NCBI GenBank assembly: GCA_017964005.1
Contig: JAGCSR010000060.1
Coordinates: forward strand, 1 to 51,328
From: Clostridiales bacterium
GTDB taxonomy: Bacteria > Bacillota > Clostridia > Saccharofermentanales > Saccharofermentanaceae
Direction of reading: 5' to 3'
DNA: 51,328 bases
Part shown: in pieces, positions 8,615-18,141 of the stretch
Layout: each line of letters opens with the position of its first letter
Numbering within the stretch: position 1 is the first letter of the stretch
Made by a program: the position numbers and the translations under genes
Notes under the pieces: model-generated
The model's database searches: none
What the model was told of the DNA's origin: nothing
What the model saw: the letters and a program-made list of their open reading frames with translations, nothing else

Positions 8615-10201
8615 TCATCGTCTCAGGATATATCTGACATACGCATTGGCGCAATTGATACCGTCTACGGCAGAAGACACGATGCCGCCGGCATAACCTG
8701 CTCCTTCTCCTGCCGGGAAAAGACCTTTGCAGCTTATACTCTGATAAGTTTCCTTATCTCTTAAGATCCTGACCGGAGAAGAACTGCCCGTCTCGGGTGC
8801 TGTCAGGACCGCATCCTGTGTATCAAATCCTCTTATTATCTTCCCCATCTTCCTTATTCCGTCAACAAGAGTATCAGTGATATAGTCCGGGAATAATCTG
8901 CGGAGATCGCAGAATGCAACTCCGGGTCTGTAAGTAGGCATTATGCGGAGATCGTCATGATCAGCTTGAATCCCGCCATCCAGTTCACCGAATGTCATGC
9001 AGGGTGCCCTTCCGTCAGATCCAGCCAGTTCAAAAGCTCTTGTCTCTAAGTTTTCTCTGAATTCAAGTCCGTCAAAGACACCTCCGCCGAAATCTTCGCA
9101 CGTTACAGGTACGAGCAGTGCTGAATTGGAGTTTTCCCTGTTCCGGGCATAATAACTCATGCCGTTCGTAACGATATGTCCTTCGAAAGCTGATGAAGAT
9201 ACCACAACGCCTCCGGGGCACATACAGAAAGTATAGAGTTTTCGGCCTGTTACCGTATCTACAGCCATCTTATAATTGGCACCGCTGATGTTATAAAGCT
9301 CATCAGTATCTATTCCGTAAAGAGCCTTATCGATATCGGCTCTCAAATGCTCTATCCTTACGCCGACCGAGAAACTCTTGGCTTCCATGGCGATCCCGTC
9401 AGCATAAAGAGATCTCATCGTATCTGTTGCGGAATGACCTATTCCGAGTATGACGCCGCTTGCAGGGATCTCGTAAGATTCACCCGTTGATTCATATACA
9501 ACGGAAACAAGCTTACCGTCTTTTCTGCGGATCCCCGTAAATTTTGTATCGAAAAGCATCTCAGCGCCCATACCTTCGATCTTTTCACGAAGAGAACTTA
9601 CGATATGCCGGAGATTATCCGTACCTATATGCGGATGACTGTCATAACAGATCTCGAAAGGCGCGCCGTTCTCATAAAAGATCTGACCTACAAAGGCTTT
9701 AAGCCCCGAACCTATGCCCGTATAGAGTTTCCCGTCCGAAAAGGTGCCTGCTCCTCCCTCTCCGAAAACTATATTTGATTCGGTATCAAGTTTGCTTCTG
9801 CCGGAATTATAATCTTCGACATCCGTGATACGTGATGAGACATCGCGTCCGCGTTCCAATATTATCGGTCTCATGCCATAACAGGAAAGAACATATGCAG
9901 CAAACATTCCGGCCGGACCGAACCCGACTATCACGGGACGGGGCATATCCTTCAAAACTTCCCTGTCAGCCAGGTTTCTGAACGGCAGAGCCTCTTTAGC
10001 CACATTCATTTTGCGGATCTCTTCTTCTGCGAGATCGTAATCAGCAACCCTGTAACAAAGCTTCAGATTGCCGTGCCTGGCATCTATATATCTTTTGTTG
10101 ATGATTAGGTCCCTGTCAGGGAATCTGTTCTTAAGTCTGTCTTGATCAGATATCTTGCGTGTATCCTCTTTGGGATAGAATACAACATCTCCGGTGTTCA
10201 T
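8615..10201 (-). CDS. FAD-dependent oxidoreductase of unknown substrate
   Basis: A flavoprotein of 528 residues. An N-terminal region of about 90 residues precedes the dinucleotide-binding motif VIVGFGPAGMFAAY, and the second conserved segment VFGEGGAGTFSDGKL binds the flavin; the C-terminus closes with LFPAGEGAGYAGGIVSSAVDG, the FAD-site motif of this group (often annotated as NAD(P)/FAD-dependent dehydrogenase). Substrate unknown. The start is most likely the ATG at 10201, which overlaps the stop of the upstream flavoprotein as ATGA, a mark of translational coupling; a start at 10258 would overlap that gene by 61 nt. Two flavoproteins in tandem suggest a shared pathway. Confidence 0.85.
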   Translation of the reverse strand: MNTGDVVFYPKEDTRKISDQDRLKNRFPDRDLIINKRYIDARHGNLKLCYRVADYDLAEEEIRKMNVAKEALPFRNLADREVLKDMPRPVIVGFGPAGMFAAYVLSCYGMRPIILERGRDVSSRITDVEDYNSGRSKLDTESNIVFGEGGAGTFSDGKLYTGIGSGLKAFVGQIFYENGAPFEICYDSHPHIGTDNLRHIVSSLREKIEGMGAEMLFDTKFTGIRRKDGKLVSVVYESTGESYEIPASGVILGIGHSATDTMRSLYADGIAMEAKSFSVGVRIEHLRADIDKALYGIDTDELYNISGANYKMAVDTVTGRKLYTFCMCPGGVVVSSSAFEGHIVTNGMSYYARNRENSNSALLVPVTCEDFGGGVFDGLEFRENLETRAFELAGSDGRAPCMTFGELDGGIQADHDDLRIMPTYRPGVAFCDLRRLFPDYITDTLVDGIRKMGKIIRGFDTQDAVLTAPETGSSSPVRILRDKETYQSISCKGLFPAGEGAGYAGGIVSSAVDGINCANAYVRYILRR

Positions 10202-11451
10202 GACCTGATATCTCCGATAATGCCGTCGGCACAAAGGGCTGCGGATGTCCAGGCCCACTGAAGATTATATCCTCCGCAGATACCGTCAACGTTTACGGCT
10301 TCTCCGATCACATATATACCGGGATGGGGCGGGATCTGAAGATGGCCGTCAAGAGCAGACAGATTAACGCCGCCCTGGGATACCTGTGCATCGGCAGGTT
10401 TACCGTATCCTGTTATCGTGAACGGGAATGCGGTGAGTGCATCGGCGATCCTGCAAAGATCATTATAGAAAATATCCTTTGCGGGAAGATTACACTTATA
10501 TCCGATCTTCTTGAGAACATATTCTAAGACTGTCCGCTGGACCATACCGGATAAAGCCGCCGATATGCTGCGTTCAGGGAACATCTTAGCGCGGACGGCA
10601 GCCATAAGACAGCATTCACCGGGTTCGGCATTGCAAAAATTTACATGTATAACGGGAGTCCGTCCGGCATCCACCAATCTGACGATCTCCCCGGACAGAT
10701 CGAAGATGCATATACCCGACAATCCCCCGTCCTTAGTGATCTGAAGTTCTCCGCAAGCAACTTTTTTACGGTCTTCAGTCCCTAATGAAACAGTCGCCGG
10801 GATCCTTACTCCTGCAAGGCTCTTAAGGGACGGATCATCCGGGATCAATAACACCAGTGAACATTTAAAGTCAGTAAGATCACGGTTATCAATGAATCCT
10901 TCCGTAAGATGCTTAACATCTCCGGTCGAACCTGTCTTGGGATAAGTAATCCCCCCTGTCGCGATAACCACATTGGAAGCTGAGATCTCCCTGCCGTCAC
11001 CGGTTATGACCTTATATATACCGTTGTCAGGCAATATCTTATCCGCTTTAGTCTCAAAAAGCATCTCACATCCGTGTTCTTCAAGAAAATACCTAAGGGC
11101 ATCAACCACCGTTCCGGCCCTTAATGTGGCAGGATAGTAAAGTTCGCCTTTATTTACGGTAAGAACACCCAGGACATTCTCGAAAAAATCGATCGTATCG
11201 GATGCGCCGAATTGAGAAAGCATATGAGCAAGTTTTGCAGGATCATCCGTGTTATAGCTGGCAAGATCCAGGTTGGAATTTGTAAAATTGCATCTTCCGG
11301 CACCTGTAAGCATCAGTTTCTTGCCGCATCTGGAGTTCGGATCGATGATAACGACCCTCATGGAAGGTCTTGCCGCAAGTATCCTTGCTGCGGCAAAAAG
11401 ACCGGAAGCCCCGGCTCCTGCGATAGCGCAATCATAGACGGGATTTGCCAA
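10198..11451 (-). CDS. HI0933-family flavoprotein (BaiN-like)
   Basis: A flavoprotein of 417 residues of the HI0933/YhiN group. The Rossmann motif GAGASGLFAA lies at residues 11-20, the family hallmark KKLMLTGAGRCNFTN at 44-58, VVIATGGITYPKTG in the middle, and the C-terminal ICGGYNLQWAWTSA motif. Members are annotated as aminoacetone-oxidase-like or as BaiN, a bile-acid 7-dehydroxylation-associated reductase; the sequence does not show which reaction it runs. Its stop overlaps the next flavoprotein start by 4 nt and it lies 12 nt behind the CYTH gene, so the three form one operon. Confidence 0.9.
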   Translation of the reverse strand: MANPVYDCAIAGAGASGLFAAARILAARPSMRVVIIDPNSRCGKKLMLTGAGRCNFTNSNLDLASYNTDDPAKLAHMLSQFGASDTIDFFENVLGVLTVNKGELYYPATLRAGTVVDALRYFLEEHGCEMLFETKADKILPDNGIYKVITGDGREISASNVVIATGGITYPKTGSTGDVKHLTEGFIDNRDLTDFKCSLVLLIPDDPSLKSLAGVRIPATVSLGTEDRKKVACGELQITKDGGLSGICIFDLSGEIVRLVDAGRTPVIHVNFCNAEPGECCLMAAVRAKMFPERSISAALSGMVQRTVLEYVLKKIGYKCNLPAKDIFYNDLCRIADALTAFPFTITGYGKPADAQVSQGGVNLSALDGHLQIPPHPGIYVIGEAVNVDGICGGYNLQWAWTSAALCADGIIGDIRS

Positions 11452-11462
11452 GGTAATACTCC

Positions 11463-12131
11463 TTATTCTTCTTTATGCGTTGAATCGTAGAGTCTTAATG
11501 CTCTTTGATATTTACTCTCGTCAAAAGTAACACAGCCTGTCTGTTCAATGATGTAATCCGCCATATCCTTAAGATCGACTACATCACCGGAAGTCAGTTC
11601 CAATTCCAGTTCGCAGATATCCTCGGAAGCATCACCGGATTTGATCTTTCCTATGTCAAAGCAGGCATCCATAATGCTGTCACCGAAGCCGAAGGTATAT
11701 ACCTTTCTGGTAAATTCCACAGTGCAGAGCGGGACGAGTTCTTCTTCCTCCACACCTTCAAGCGCTTTCTTCAGGAGTTCTACCGGATCGTCATTATCCT
11801 GTACCGAATCGATGAACTCGCGGAAAGAGAAATTCCTGCTGTCAGAAGGAACATTCCACTCATAACGCTGATGAAGTCCGTTAACGACTCCGCCGCCGAA
11901 CTTCACGGTGTGCTCGAATCTCTCATCACCGTCTTCCGATTCATACATCCTGACACGGATCATTGCATTCCGCGAATTAAGTCTGCGGTCCTGCGTGTCA
12001 TAATATGTATTGATCAGCTTATCCGAATCCTTCGGTTCACTGTCAAGACAATAATCCGAGAACCATTCGGCAGAAGTTACAGCCAATAAAGCTTCAGGGT
12101 CCTTAAACAATAATTTGATCTCAGTTTCCAT
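11463..12131 (-). CDS. CYTH-domain protein (inorganic triphosphatase-like)
   Basis: A protein of 222 residues with the N-terminal EXEXK signature as METEIKLLF, which coordinates metal and triphosphate in the triphosphate tunnel fold. Further conserved charged strands are visible as NTYYDTQDRRL, MIRVRMYE and HTVKFGGG, and ELELTSGD near the C-terminus. The family includes tripolyphosphatases (YgiF type), adenylate cyclase class IV and thiamine triphosphatase; the tripolyphosphatase role is the most probable in Clostridia. There is no CHAD domain. It is followed closely by the two flavoprotein genes, whose link to it is unclear. Confidence 0.85.
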   Translation of the reverse strand: METEIKLLFKDPEALLAVTSAEWFSDYCLDSEPKDSDKLINTYYDTQDRRLNSRNAMIRVRMYESEDGDERFEHTVKFGGGVVNGLHQRYEWNVPSDSRNFSFREFIDSVQDNDDPVELLKKALEGVEEEELVPLCTVEFTRKVYTFGFGDSIMDACFDIGKIKSGDASEDICELELELTSGDVVDLKDMADYIIEQTGCVTFDESKYQRALRLYDSTHKEE

Positions 12132-12148
12132 AATTACTCCCGATCAGA

Positions 12149-13300
12149 TCAGTTGACTGTGTGAACACCGCTGGTAGATACGGCACACAGCTTGTCATTC
12201 TCTATAAATCCTATCCTTAATACATCCTCATCAACTGAGATATCTCCCGTTATGGTACCGTTGCTCTTGATGAGGAATATCCTCTTATCAACGCTCAAAG
12301 CGCAAAGATTGCCTACCGAAGTTATGCCGTTAACGTCAGATCCGATATCAGTATTGTAAATGATATTGTCGGACCCGTTGATAACAGCCAGTTTATTGAG
12401 CTGGTTTACGCTGTCGGAATATACGACAAACATATTGTCACCGACCTTGCGCACATAGTTAACGGATGAGAAATCCACTCTGAGCTTGACCAGTTCCCCG
12501 TCCCTAACCTTGTAGATCCCGTCAGATGAGAAAGCATATACGGTCTTGCCAATGAATACCAGGTTGGCGAAGACAACGGAATCAGGTACCGTATAGATGG
12601 CAAGGTCAGACACATCGACCGAATCCTTGTCGCTCTTGATAGCGAAAAGCCTGACATAAGGAACCGCGGTAGCACCTGAGGTGTTGACCGTCGATACGGC
12701 CATCAATGTGGAATCATCATCGAAAGCAACACAGATAGGGAATCCGGAATTATAAGAAGACCATGTGGATAAGATCCCGCCGGAAGTGTTGTAAAGGATA
12801 ACTTCTCCGTAAGCATCTCCACCGTCGGTAATTACAGCAAAATACCCTTTGTCAGAGATATAACAGGACTTGATCTTATTGGTTACGGGAGCTGCAAACA
12901 TAACCCCGTCCTTATTCAGCGCAACAAAGGCATAACCGTCGGAATCGAATACGCAGGCGTATTCATTATGGGTAATACAGCGGGGATTGGAATAAGCGAT
13001 AACCTGAGAGAACACTTCATTGCCGGACAGAGTAAGATATGCCGCTCTGTCGTTGGTAACCTTAAGTACGCCGTCCGCGAACGGATAGAGTTTTTGTGCT
13101 TCAGAGTATTCACAGGCAAAACCGCCCTGACCGGACAGTTTGATCTGTGTATCTGCTCCCTGTCTCGCCTCAATGCTCTTCGACACGAAGAACAGCAATA
13201 CAACACTGGCGATCAGGATGATCGCGAATATCATGACAACAACGGTAAGTTTACCGTTCATATGTTGTCGTGGTTTGGCTCTGTCAGTATTATTCTCCAT
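12149..13300 (-). CDS. Membrane-anchored DUF5711-like beta-propeller protein
   Basis: A protein of 383 residues: a short basic N-terminus, one membrane helix at about residues 17-40 and a large extracytoplasmic part rich in repeated beta strands (VYAFSSDGIYKVRDGEL, CVFDSDGYAFVALNKDG), as in a propeller. The build matches proteins annotated DUF5711 in Clostridia; this name is from memory, not a search. Start choice is uncertain: the ATG at 13300 has GAGGAG only 3 nt upstream, and a TTG at 13315 would contain that site. It lies 24 nt behind the DUF4340 gene and probably belongs to the ABC exporter operon. Confidence 0.7.
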   Translation of the reverse strand: MENNTDRAKPRQHMNGKLTVVVMIFAIILIASVVLLFFVSKSIEARQGADTQIKLSGQGGFACEYSEAQKLYPFADGVLKVTNDRAAYLTLSGNEVFSQVIAYSNPRCITHNEYACVFDSDGYAFVALNKDGVMFAAPVTNKIKSCYISDKGYFAVITDGGDAYGEVILYNTSGGILSTWSSYNSGFPICVAFDDDSTLMAVSTVNTSGATAVPYVRLFAIKSDKDSVDVSDLAIYTVPDSVVFANLVFIGKTVYAFSSDGIYKVRDGELVKLRVDFSSVNYVRKVGDNMFVVYSDSVNQLNKLAVINGSDNIIYNTDIGSDVNGITSVGNLCALSVDKRIFLIKSNGTITGDISVDEDVLRIGFIENDKLCAVSTSGVHTVN

Positions 13301-13338
13301 ATTCTCCTCAAACAATCACTTTTAACATTGTATCATAA

Positions 13339-14826
13339 CTATTCGGCAGGAATATCATAAACACCGCCGATATTCTCGGAAATTGCAGTATTCAGCAATT
13401 TAAAGGCTTCCCAAACACCGTAACTGTAAGTGTCCTGTCCTCCGTTATTGAATAAAGCCTTCTCGAAAACATAATATCCGGTGTATTCGCCGTTCTCGAA
13501 AACATAATAGGAGTCAGCACTTCTTGACACAATATCATATGTGTTGGTCTTGTAATCCTTGCCGATAAAGGTTAATGTCGTAACCGGATCCTTAAGTGCC
13601 GGCGCTGCTGATGTATCTATCCCGCCGATCTCCATACAAACTATACTCTCAAAGAACATAGCACAGTATGATCTTCCTTCGGAATTAAATATCTTGGCAT
13701 TACGCCCGTCCAGCTCACATGTGGCATGTTCATCCGATATGGCTTCCTTCTCGTCCACATCAAGTTTGAATACAAAGGACTGATCCTTATAGGTTCCTTT
13801 GATGGAAGACAGTTCCGAAGCATTATAGTAAGCAACATATGGATCTATAAATGACAGAGCCTGAGCTTCGAGCAGACTGTAATCTCTCTCACTTAACTTG
13901 AAATACTCATCTGAACCTTCGATAAATCCGTAATAGCAGCCTGCAAGATTGGCCGAGATGTGAATTGTCACAGTTGATGAATCCTTGTTTGTAAAAACGA
14001 CTGTGAAGGAAGGTTTATCCAATCCGTATGACGAGAGGTCACCAGATGACATCTCTACAAAAGATGTGATATCAAGTTTTGCCATCCTGTTCATGAGGGT
14101 TGCGAAATTTACGGAAGAGTCCCTGTTGAGCGGTTTGGTAATGCTGTAAACAGGATACTGGCTCTCCTGATCCAATGTAACAGAGGCAGCGATATCCAGA
14201 CCGTCAGTTGTCCTTGTAAACCTGACAGATTCCATGTTGCTGTAGTCAAGATCCAAAATCTGCGATTCCAGGAGATCCGAACCTTTATAGGCTGCAAATT
14301 CCGCTTTGTCGGAAGAAACCATAAAAACATCGGATCTGCCGTCGATACTGATATATACATACTTTTTATCGGAAGCAAAGCGGCCGATATTAACAGTATG
14401 AGACTCCCCGGATACCAGTTCAACGGTTACTATATAATCCGGCGTATCAAGACCGTATTCAGACAAAGGCGCATCACCGTTAATGAGTTCTCCTCCAAAT
14501 GATGACAAAGCAGCAGCATAATCACTCATCTTGTTTTGTGAATAAGTTGCCTGAAGATCTTTATCTTCACCGTAATATACGTAATTATATGAAAGTTCTT
14601 CCGATACTTTTTCTATTAAGACCTTGATCAGTGGGGCCGAACCGTCAGGCTTTCTTACACTTACGGATCTTAAGTCTTCTGTTGACACAATAAGAGCCTG
14701 AGGAGTATCTGAAGGATCAGTCGCGGAACTCCCGCTTCCGGGAGATGTGACAAAATAGATGATTACTCCCGTAACCAGCAGCACCATGATTATAAGAGGT
14801 ATGAGAAGACTCTTAAAAGATCTCAT
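13339..14826 (-). CDS. DUF4340-domain membrane-anchored protein
   Basis: A protein of 495 residues with one N-terminal membrane helix (about residues 7-27), then a Ser/Gly/Thr-rich linker and repeated domains in which phrases such as YGLDTPDYIVTVEL and YGLDKPSFTVVFTN recur at about 100-residue spacing. This repeat (YGLD.P followed by beta strands) is the signature of DUF4340. Such proteins commonly stand next to GldG-like genes, as here: its start overlaps the stop of the GldG-like gene by 1 nt. Its likely place is outside the membrane as part of, or substrate for, the ABC complex. The biochemical role is unknown. Confidence 0.85.
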   Translation of the reverse strand: MRSFKSLLIPLIIMVLLVTGVIIYFVTSPGSGSSATDPSDTPQALIVSTEDLRSVSVRKPDGSAPLIKVLIEKVSEELSYNYVYYGEDKDLQATYSQNKMSDYAAALSSFGGELINGDAPLSEYGLDTPDYIVTVELVSGESHTVNIGRFASDKKYVYISIDGRSDVFMVSSDKAEFAAYKGSDLLESQILDLDYSNMESVRFTRTTDGLDIAASVTLDQESQYPVYSITKPLNRDSSVNFATLMNRMAKLDITSFVEMSSGDLSSYGLDKPSFTVVFTNKDSSTVTIHISANLAGCYYGFIEGSDEYFKLSERDYSLLEAQALSFIDPYVAYYNASELSSIKGTYKDQSFVFKLDVDEKEAISDEHATCELDGRNAKIFNSEGRSYCAMFFESIVCMEIGGIDTSAAPALKDPVTTLTFIGKDYKTNTYDIVSRSADSYYVFENGEYTGYYVFEKALFNNGGQDTYSYGVWEAFKLLNTAISENIGGVYDIPAE

Positions 14827-16307
14827 CAGAGGTGCTTCCTCCTTGTATATACAACAGTGGCAACAATTATAAGAGCCAACGGTATAACTGCTACAAAGAT
14901 CAATGCCATGACTGTTACCGACGAAGATGCCGCACGCTCGGAATCAATGCTGAAATCCTCGATGGCGACAGCGGGAACATCTACCTCATCCGCTGCAGCT
15001 ATGTTCAGCATATTGCGGAAGCATGACCTGATAAACTCAACATTCTGGTGAGAGAAAGAATAATTGCTTATGAAATCGTCAGAAGTCAGGTCCGTAGTTC
15101 CGAACACATAGACCTGAGGTCTTACATCGCCTTCATTGAATGTAGCAAACATTCCGACATTATACTGACCTTCGTTTACGAGATCGAGCTGGCCGTCATC
15201 GGTAAGCACTACAGCGCTTGCCTTATCGGATGTAGTAAGAACGGGATATGTTGACACATAAGACACCGCGGAGTCAGTAGTCCTTACAGGCCTTGCGAAG
15301 CCGGAATAAAGCTGGTCTTTAGACGAAAAATCCTTGAAATCATCAGCAACATCGACCAGATACTGGAAGTTGTTGGAACCCAACACATAATCTGCGTTGT
15401 TTTCCTGAATGACGTAGCTATCGATCTTTATATTGATCTTATCCAAAGCTGTATTCAGTTTCTCATATGGTTCAGTGGTATTGGCGTAGTAATTGACTGC
15501 AATTATCACATTACCGCCACCCTCGATATAAGATACAAGCTGAGTCTGAAGTCTCTCAGGAATATCCGTATTAATTCCGTTCAGGAATAATATATCGCAG
15601 TCTTCAGGGATGGTAAGATCGTCCGATACCGGAAGATCCTTAGAATCACATCCCATTGAGGACAGAACGGCTTTGATCTGCGTGCTGTTGTCTTCCTGAA
15701 GCCCTGTGATAAAGTAAGCATGCTTAGTAAACCCTGTGAGCAGGTTGTTCACTGCGTTCGTGAATGTATATTCGACAAGATTGGCGGTAAGGATTTCGTA
15801 ACCGTACATTGCCGCCTGAGAATCGAAATTGAAGCAGTCCTTCTTGGGATTTATGACCTTTAAGTTATCTCCGTATTTAACTACATAGACATTTTCCTTA
15901 AGGTCATTTGCGCCTGAAGGATCAAGCTGGGAAATTATCGAAGGATAAGTTTTGGGGTCAATATATTCAACGGTAAGCCGATCTCCCCCGTAAGCATCAT
16001 ATGCATCGAGAAGCGGCTTTGTGTATTCAAGAACGGAATTCTCGAGATTATCGGGAACATCATATAACCCGACGATCCTGACTGTCGTTCCTTCCGGTAT
16101 CTTATCGATAACTTCCTGGGTCTTTTGAGTGATCGAATATCTTCCGAACATGGAGAAATCAAATGTTAACGGCTTACCAAGAAGCTTATCGAACAGGATA
16201 TTAGAAGCCAGTATGATAACGAGAAGTATGATCACCGAACCGATAGATAATAACTTCAGGTTAAAAGCTCTCTTATCTTTGATCTTATTATTCTTTGTAT
16301 TATTCAT
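14826..16307 (-). CDS. GldG-like ABC-transporter-associated protein
   Basis: A protein of 493 residues with membrane helices near both ends (about 20-40 and about 465-487) and a large external domain between. The order (N-terminal helix, RYSITQKTQEVIDKI, then an IFT52/GldG-type domain with ILFLNGINTDIPE and VNYYANTT) is that of the GldG family, which pairs with ABC-2 permeases in gliding bacteria and, without gliding, in many Firmicutes. The start is the ATG at 16307 behind GGAGG, 8 nt away. It follows the permease gene by 14 nt. Its function is probably in an export complex at the membrane; the substrate is unknown. Confidence 0.85.
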   Translation of the reverse strand: MNNTKNNKIKDKRAFNLKLLSIGSVIILLVIILASNILFDKLLGKPLTFDFSMFGRYSITQKTQEVIDKIPEGTTVRIVGLYDVPDNLENSVLEYTKPLLDAYDAYGGDRLTVEYIDPKTYPSIISQLDPSGANDLKENVYVVKYGDNLKVINPKKDCFNFDSQAAMYGYEILTANLVEYTFTNAVNNLLTGFTKHAYFITGLQEDNSTQIKAVLSSMGCDSKDLPVSDDLTIPEDCDILFLNGINTDIPERLQTQLVSYIEGGGNVIIAVNYYANTTEPYEKLNTALDKINIKIDSYVIQENNADYVLGSNNFQYLVDVADDFKDFSSKDQLYSGFARPVRTTDSAVSYVSTYPVLTTSDKASAVVLTDDGQLDLVNEGQYNVGMFATFNEGDVRPQVYVFGTTDLTSDDFISNYSFSHQNVEFIRSCFRNMLNIAAADEVDVPAVAIEDFSIDSERAASSSVTVMALIFVAVIPLALIIVATVVYTRRKHL

Positions 16308-16321
16308 TTCCCACACCTCCG

Positions 16322-17089
16322 TCAGCTCTGGCTCCAGCGCTTCTTCTCAAGGAGCCTGTATGTCAGATACAGGAAGAAGATCGCCATGGAGATACAGAAT
16401 ATCAGGGGCGCTACGCTGAACGAACCGTACCTGAAATCCTTTGTCTTGGTGAAAGGATCTAACCAGTTAATACCATTCTCAAGTGCAGATCCAATTGAAC
16501 TTGCCTGTTCAGAACCGACATTCATCTTCGTAAGAAGAGTCGTTACGGCTGTATTAAGGAGAGATGATAAAGTCGAGATCAACTGGATTATCAGGATAAA
16601 CACAAAACAGACGATAGCAGATATTATCTGGCTGTCGGTTATCGCTGATGCAAGACATCCTATCGCAACGAACAGAGCCGCCAGGAAGAAGAAAACGATA
16701 ACGGTACCCCAGGAACCGACACCGACCTTCCCGCCGAGTATCTTCGTGGCGATCATGTGGATAAAAACATTTATAAACATTATAAAGAACAACGACATAG
16801 CTGCAAGGAACTTGCCCATTACGACATCGAACATGGTAATGGGATTGGCATAATAGATTACATCCGTTCCCCGTTTGCGGTCTTCAGAGAAAAGGCCCAT
16901 CGTGACGATTGGAACAATAACGATAAAGAAAGACCTTAATGATGTAACCTCAGACGCGATCTCAACCTGACCCTGCGAGACCTGCATTATGAAAAACACT
17001 CCGGAAATAAACGAGAACAGGGCGATCGCCACATATCCTGTGGGATTCCGGAAATATGATAAAAATTCTCTTTTAAAGATTGCCTGCAT
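16322..17089 (-). CDS. ABC-2 type permease (GldF-like)
   Basis: A membrane protein of 255 residues with about six hydrophobic segments, opening MQAIFKREFLSYFRNPTGYV, the usual start of ABC-2 permeases of the GldF/NosY kind. The phrase SEDRKRGTDVIYYANPITM after the second helix is the conserved cytoplasmic loop that meets the ATPase. It lies between the ATPase gene (18 nt upstream) and the GldG-like gene, so the three form the transport unit. What it exports is not shown by the sequence. Confidence 0.9.
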   Translation of the reverse strand: MQAIFKREFLSYFRNPTGYVAIALFSFISGVFFIMQVSQGQVEIASEVTSLRSFFIVIVPIVTMGLFSEDRKRGTDVIYYANPITMFDVVMGKFLAAMSLFFIMFINVFIHMIATKILGGKVGVGSWGTVIVFFFLAALFVAIGCLASAITDSQIISAIVCFVFILIIQLISTLSSLLNTAVTTLLTKMNVGSEQASSIGSALENGINWLDPFTKTKDFRYGSFSVAPLIFCISMAIFFLYLTYRLLEKKRWSQS

Positions 17090-17107
17090 TATTGCTCCTC
17101 CGCTATA

Positions 17108-18040
17108 TCAACCCGTAATCGACAGGAATACTTCTTCCAATGTGGGATCGCAGGATCTGAATTCCAGCATGGGGAATCCTGCCTGAGCCATAGTAAAGAA
17201 GATCGTCTCACGAAGATCAGACTTGGCTTCATTGGATATGCTTATCTCAAGTTCGTGGATATCACCGTCAGACCTTCTGATCTTAACTTCATTGACACCC
17301 GGTATAACTCCGATCCTTCCGGCCGCGTCCTTCCCTATCCCTCTTATCGTCATTAAGAGTTTAGATGATCCGGACAGCCTCTTTGACAGATCCGATATCG
17401 TATCTATAGCCGCGACCTTGCCGTTGTTAATGATAACGACTCTGTCACAGACCGCCTGGATCTCGGAAAGGATATGAGAACTGATGATAACCGAATGGTT
17501 TTTGGCAAGAGACTTGACCAGTTTCCTGATCTCGAGGACCTGGCTTGGGTCAAGACCGACAGTAGGTTCATCCAGAATAAGGATCTTGGGATTGCCGATA
17601 AGAGCCTGAGCAATCCCGACTCTCTGTTTATAGCCTTTGGACAGATTCCCGATAAGCCTGTCTGCTACATCCGTTATCTTGACCATGGCCATGATCTCGG
17701 CCAGCATTCTCTTTCGGTCCTGTTTTTTGACCTTTTTGAGGTCACACATAAAGTTAAGATATTCCAGCACTGTCATATCAAGATACAGCGGCGGCTGCTC
17801 AGGAAGATAACCTATATCTTTCTTAGCAAGTTCCGGTTCTTCCAGGATATCATGTCCGTTTACCTTTACCGTTCCTGATGTGGATGACAGGTATCCCGTA
17901 ATGATATTCATAGTGGTGGTCTTCCCTGCGCCGTTGGGGCCCAGGAATCCCAGTATCTCATCGTCATTGACAGTAAATGAGATGCCGTTAACAGCCTTCT
18001 TGGGACCGTAATGCTTGACTAGATTATCTATTTCGATCAT
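17108..18040 (-). CDS. ABC transporter ATP-binding protein (GldA-like)
   Basis: The ATPase of the exporter, 310 residues. Walker A GPNGAGKTTT, signature LSKGYKQRVG, Walker B ILILDEPTVGLD and the switch histidine in VIISSHILSE are all intact. An extra C-terminal domain of about 85 residues ending in DPTLEEVFLSITG is typical for drug or GldA-type exporters. The start is the ATG at 18040 with GGAGG 7 nt upstream; the longer frame to 18076 has no ribosome site. It is the first gene of a five-gene operon (ATPase, permease, GldG-like, DUF4340, DUF5711-like). Confidence 0.93.
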   Translation of the reverse strand: MIEIDNLVKHYGPKKAVNGISFTVNDDEILGFLGPNGAGKTTTMNIITGYLSSTSGTVKVNGHDILEEPELAKKDIGYLPEQPPLYLDMTVLEYLNFMCDLKKVKKQDRKRMLAEIMAMVKITDVADRLIGNLSKGYKQRVGIAQALIGNPKILILDEPTVGLDPSQVLEIRKLVKSLAKNHSVIISSHILSEIQAVCDRVVIINNGKVAAIDTISDLSKRLSGSSKLLMTIRGIGKDAAGRIGVIPGVNEVKIRRSDGDIHELEISISNEAKSDLRETIFFTMAQAGFPMLEFRSCDPTLEEVFLSITG

Positions 18041-18141
18041 GGCAAACCTCCATGCTTTATTGGAACGCACACGCATTCAGAGTACATTATACCAAAAAAA
18101 CGGAAATATGAACAAATTATTAACAAACCTGTCTTATTGCA

